Source of the DNA: Acinetobacter geminorum
GTDB lineage: Bacteria; Pseudomonadota; Gammaproteobacteria; Pseudomonadales; Moraxellaceae
Assembly: GCF_013009345.1 (NCBI RefSeq)
Contig: NZ_JABELE010000006.1
Span: forward strand, 62,001 to 126,000
Direction: 5' to 3'
DNA: 64,000 nucleotides
Shown piece after piece: positions 63,152-64,000 of this stretch (its first letter is position 1; the number at the start of each line of letters is the position of its first letter). The notes under the pieces are model-generated. The model was not told the origin of the DNA. It did no database searches and worked only from the letters and a program-made list of their open reading frames with translations. The position numbers and the translations under genes were made by a program.

Positions 63152-64000
63152 ATGTCTATCCTTAGTTGGGACGATTTTGAAGATGATTCGCAAAAACCGA
63201 CTACACCTGAACACAAGTCTGCGCCCGTCCAACCGGAAAAAGCGTCAGATTCGCAGAATGTATCTACTGCGCAGCCATCATCGCCGAGCGTGGCAGCTCC
63301 ACAATCCGCTGGAACCCATTCCGTGCGACCAACAGTTGCCTCCGATACAGTGGCTAGAGCCGCTCAAGCCTTAGAACACTTAGACGTTGCCCCTGGCCTT
63401 GAAGAGCTAGAAATGGGTGCTCAACGTGTTCAAGTTGACGACAAAGCAATGATTAACTGTCGTGCGGACTTGAACCAACTTGTACCATTTAAATACGAAT
63501 GGGCTTGGCAGAAATATCTTGACGGGTGTGCAAACCACTGGATGCCTCAAGAAGTGAACATGAACCATGACATCGCGCTTTGGAAGTCTGAAAATGGCTT
63601 AACTGAAGACGAGCGTACTATTGTTATGCGTTCTTTAGGTTTCTTCTCGACCGCAGACTCTTTGGTTGCAAACAACTTGGTATTGGCGATTTACCGTCAC
63701 ATTACTAACCCTGAATGCCGTCAGTACATCTTGCGTCAAGCGTTTGAAGAAGCAATTCACACTCACGCTTACCAATACTGTATTGAATCTTTAGGTATGG
63801 ACGAAGGCGAAGTCTTCAACATGTACCGTGAAGTTCCATCTGTTGCACGTAAAGCAGCTTGGGGCTTGAAATATACTCAATCTTTAACTGATCCTAATTT
63901 CCACACAGGTACACCTGAAAACGACCAACGCTTACTTCGTAACTTGATCGCATTCTACTGTGTTCTTGAAGGGATCTTCTTCTACTGTGGCTTTACTCAA
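63152..64000 (+). CDS. nrdB: Ribonucleoside-diphosphate reductase class Ia, beta subunit (3' end outside window)
   Basis: The radical-generating iron subunit. It starts MSILSWDDFEDD, then has a Ser/Pro/Gln-rich linker of about 60 residues, then the conserved INCRADLNQLVPFKYEWAW and CANHWMPQEVNM. FEEAIHTHAYQYC contains the Glu-x-x-His iron ligands. 283 codons are visible. The long N-terminal linker resembles NrdB of Pseudomonas rather than E. coli. Upstream is a 138-bp gap with leader hairpins. Confidence 0.94.
   Translation, partial: MSILSWDDFEDDSQKPTTPEHKSAPVQPEKASDSQNVSTAQPSSPSVAAPQSAGTHSVRPTVASDTVARAAQALEHLDVAPGLEELEMGAQRVQVDDKAMINCRADLNQLVPFKYEWAWQKYLDGCANHWMPQEVNMNHDIALWKSENGLTEDERTIVMRSLGFFSTADSLVANNLVLAIYRHITNPECRQYILRQAFEEAIHTHAYQYCIESLGMDEGEVFNMYREVPSVARKAAWGLKYTQSLTDPNFHTGTPENDQRLLRNLIAFYCVLEGIFFYCGFTQ

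Overview
The window looks like a chromosomal segment of Acinetobacter, most likely the A. calcoaceticus-baumannii complex. The evidence is the AT-rich Gammaproteobacterial coding style, a fused nuoCD gene inside a 13-gene nuo operon, and a two-component pair whose sizes (238-aa regulator with Asp58, 549-aa sensor) and sequence match BfmRS. The species call is inference. I see no insertion sequence, prophage, CRISPR array, tRNA or rRNA.

Layout. 1-10 kb: housekeeping genes: smc (its 3' end lies outside the window), a GntR/FCD regulator, a TSUP exporter, birA-coaX, ffh facing ypjD, and dusC. 10-18 kb: five consecutive minus-strand genes for secreted proteins that share a signal peptide, then an L-x-x-L-(S/T/D)-(D/N)-x-x-L-x-x-x-x-G-(Q/E) type motif, then Asn/Thr/Ser/Gly-rich beta-type sequence with small Cys-x(4-8)-Cys loops. 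This is the most interesting and least understood part of the window. 18-27 kb: dcd, two LysE-family exporters, a DUF2062 membrane protein, a lipoprotein with a nucleoside-phosphorylase fold that lacks the usual catalytic Asp, apbC, a Lys/Ala/Glu-rich coiled-coil repeat protein, metG, and an overlapping pair of small lipoproteins, one with two EF-hand loops.

27-39 kb: a TetR-MFS-HlyD efflux cluster with a clear palindromic operator, a PLP-dependent deaminase/desulfhydrase, a YhiN-type flavoprotein, a five-repeat mechanosensitive-channel-like protein, several small membrane proteins (one of 56 aa), fpr with a divergent LysR gene, neighbouring excalibur and cold-shock-domain genes, and upp. 39.7-54.7 kb: the complete complex I operon, read nuoA to nuoN on the minus strand and closed by a strong terminator. 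55-59.5 kb: a MASE1-GGDEF diguanylate cyclase, a small unknown gene, and bfmS/bfmR. 60-64 kb: class Ia ribonucleotide reductase, nrdA, then a 44-aa membrane ORF, then nrdB (3' end outside the window).

Functional themes: respiration (Nuo), DNA precursor supply (Nrd, Dcd, Upp), chromosome segregation (Smc), envelope control (BfmRS) and an uncharacterised secreted-protein locus. The intergenic regions hold several signals: a consensus DnaA box upstream of nrdA, palindromes upstream of bfmR, the tetR-type gene and the gntR-type gene, a sequence element shared by two promoter regions of the secreted-protein locus, and hairpins that repeatedly overlap stop codons.
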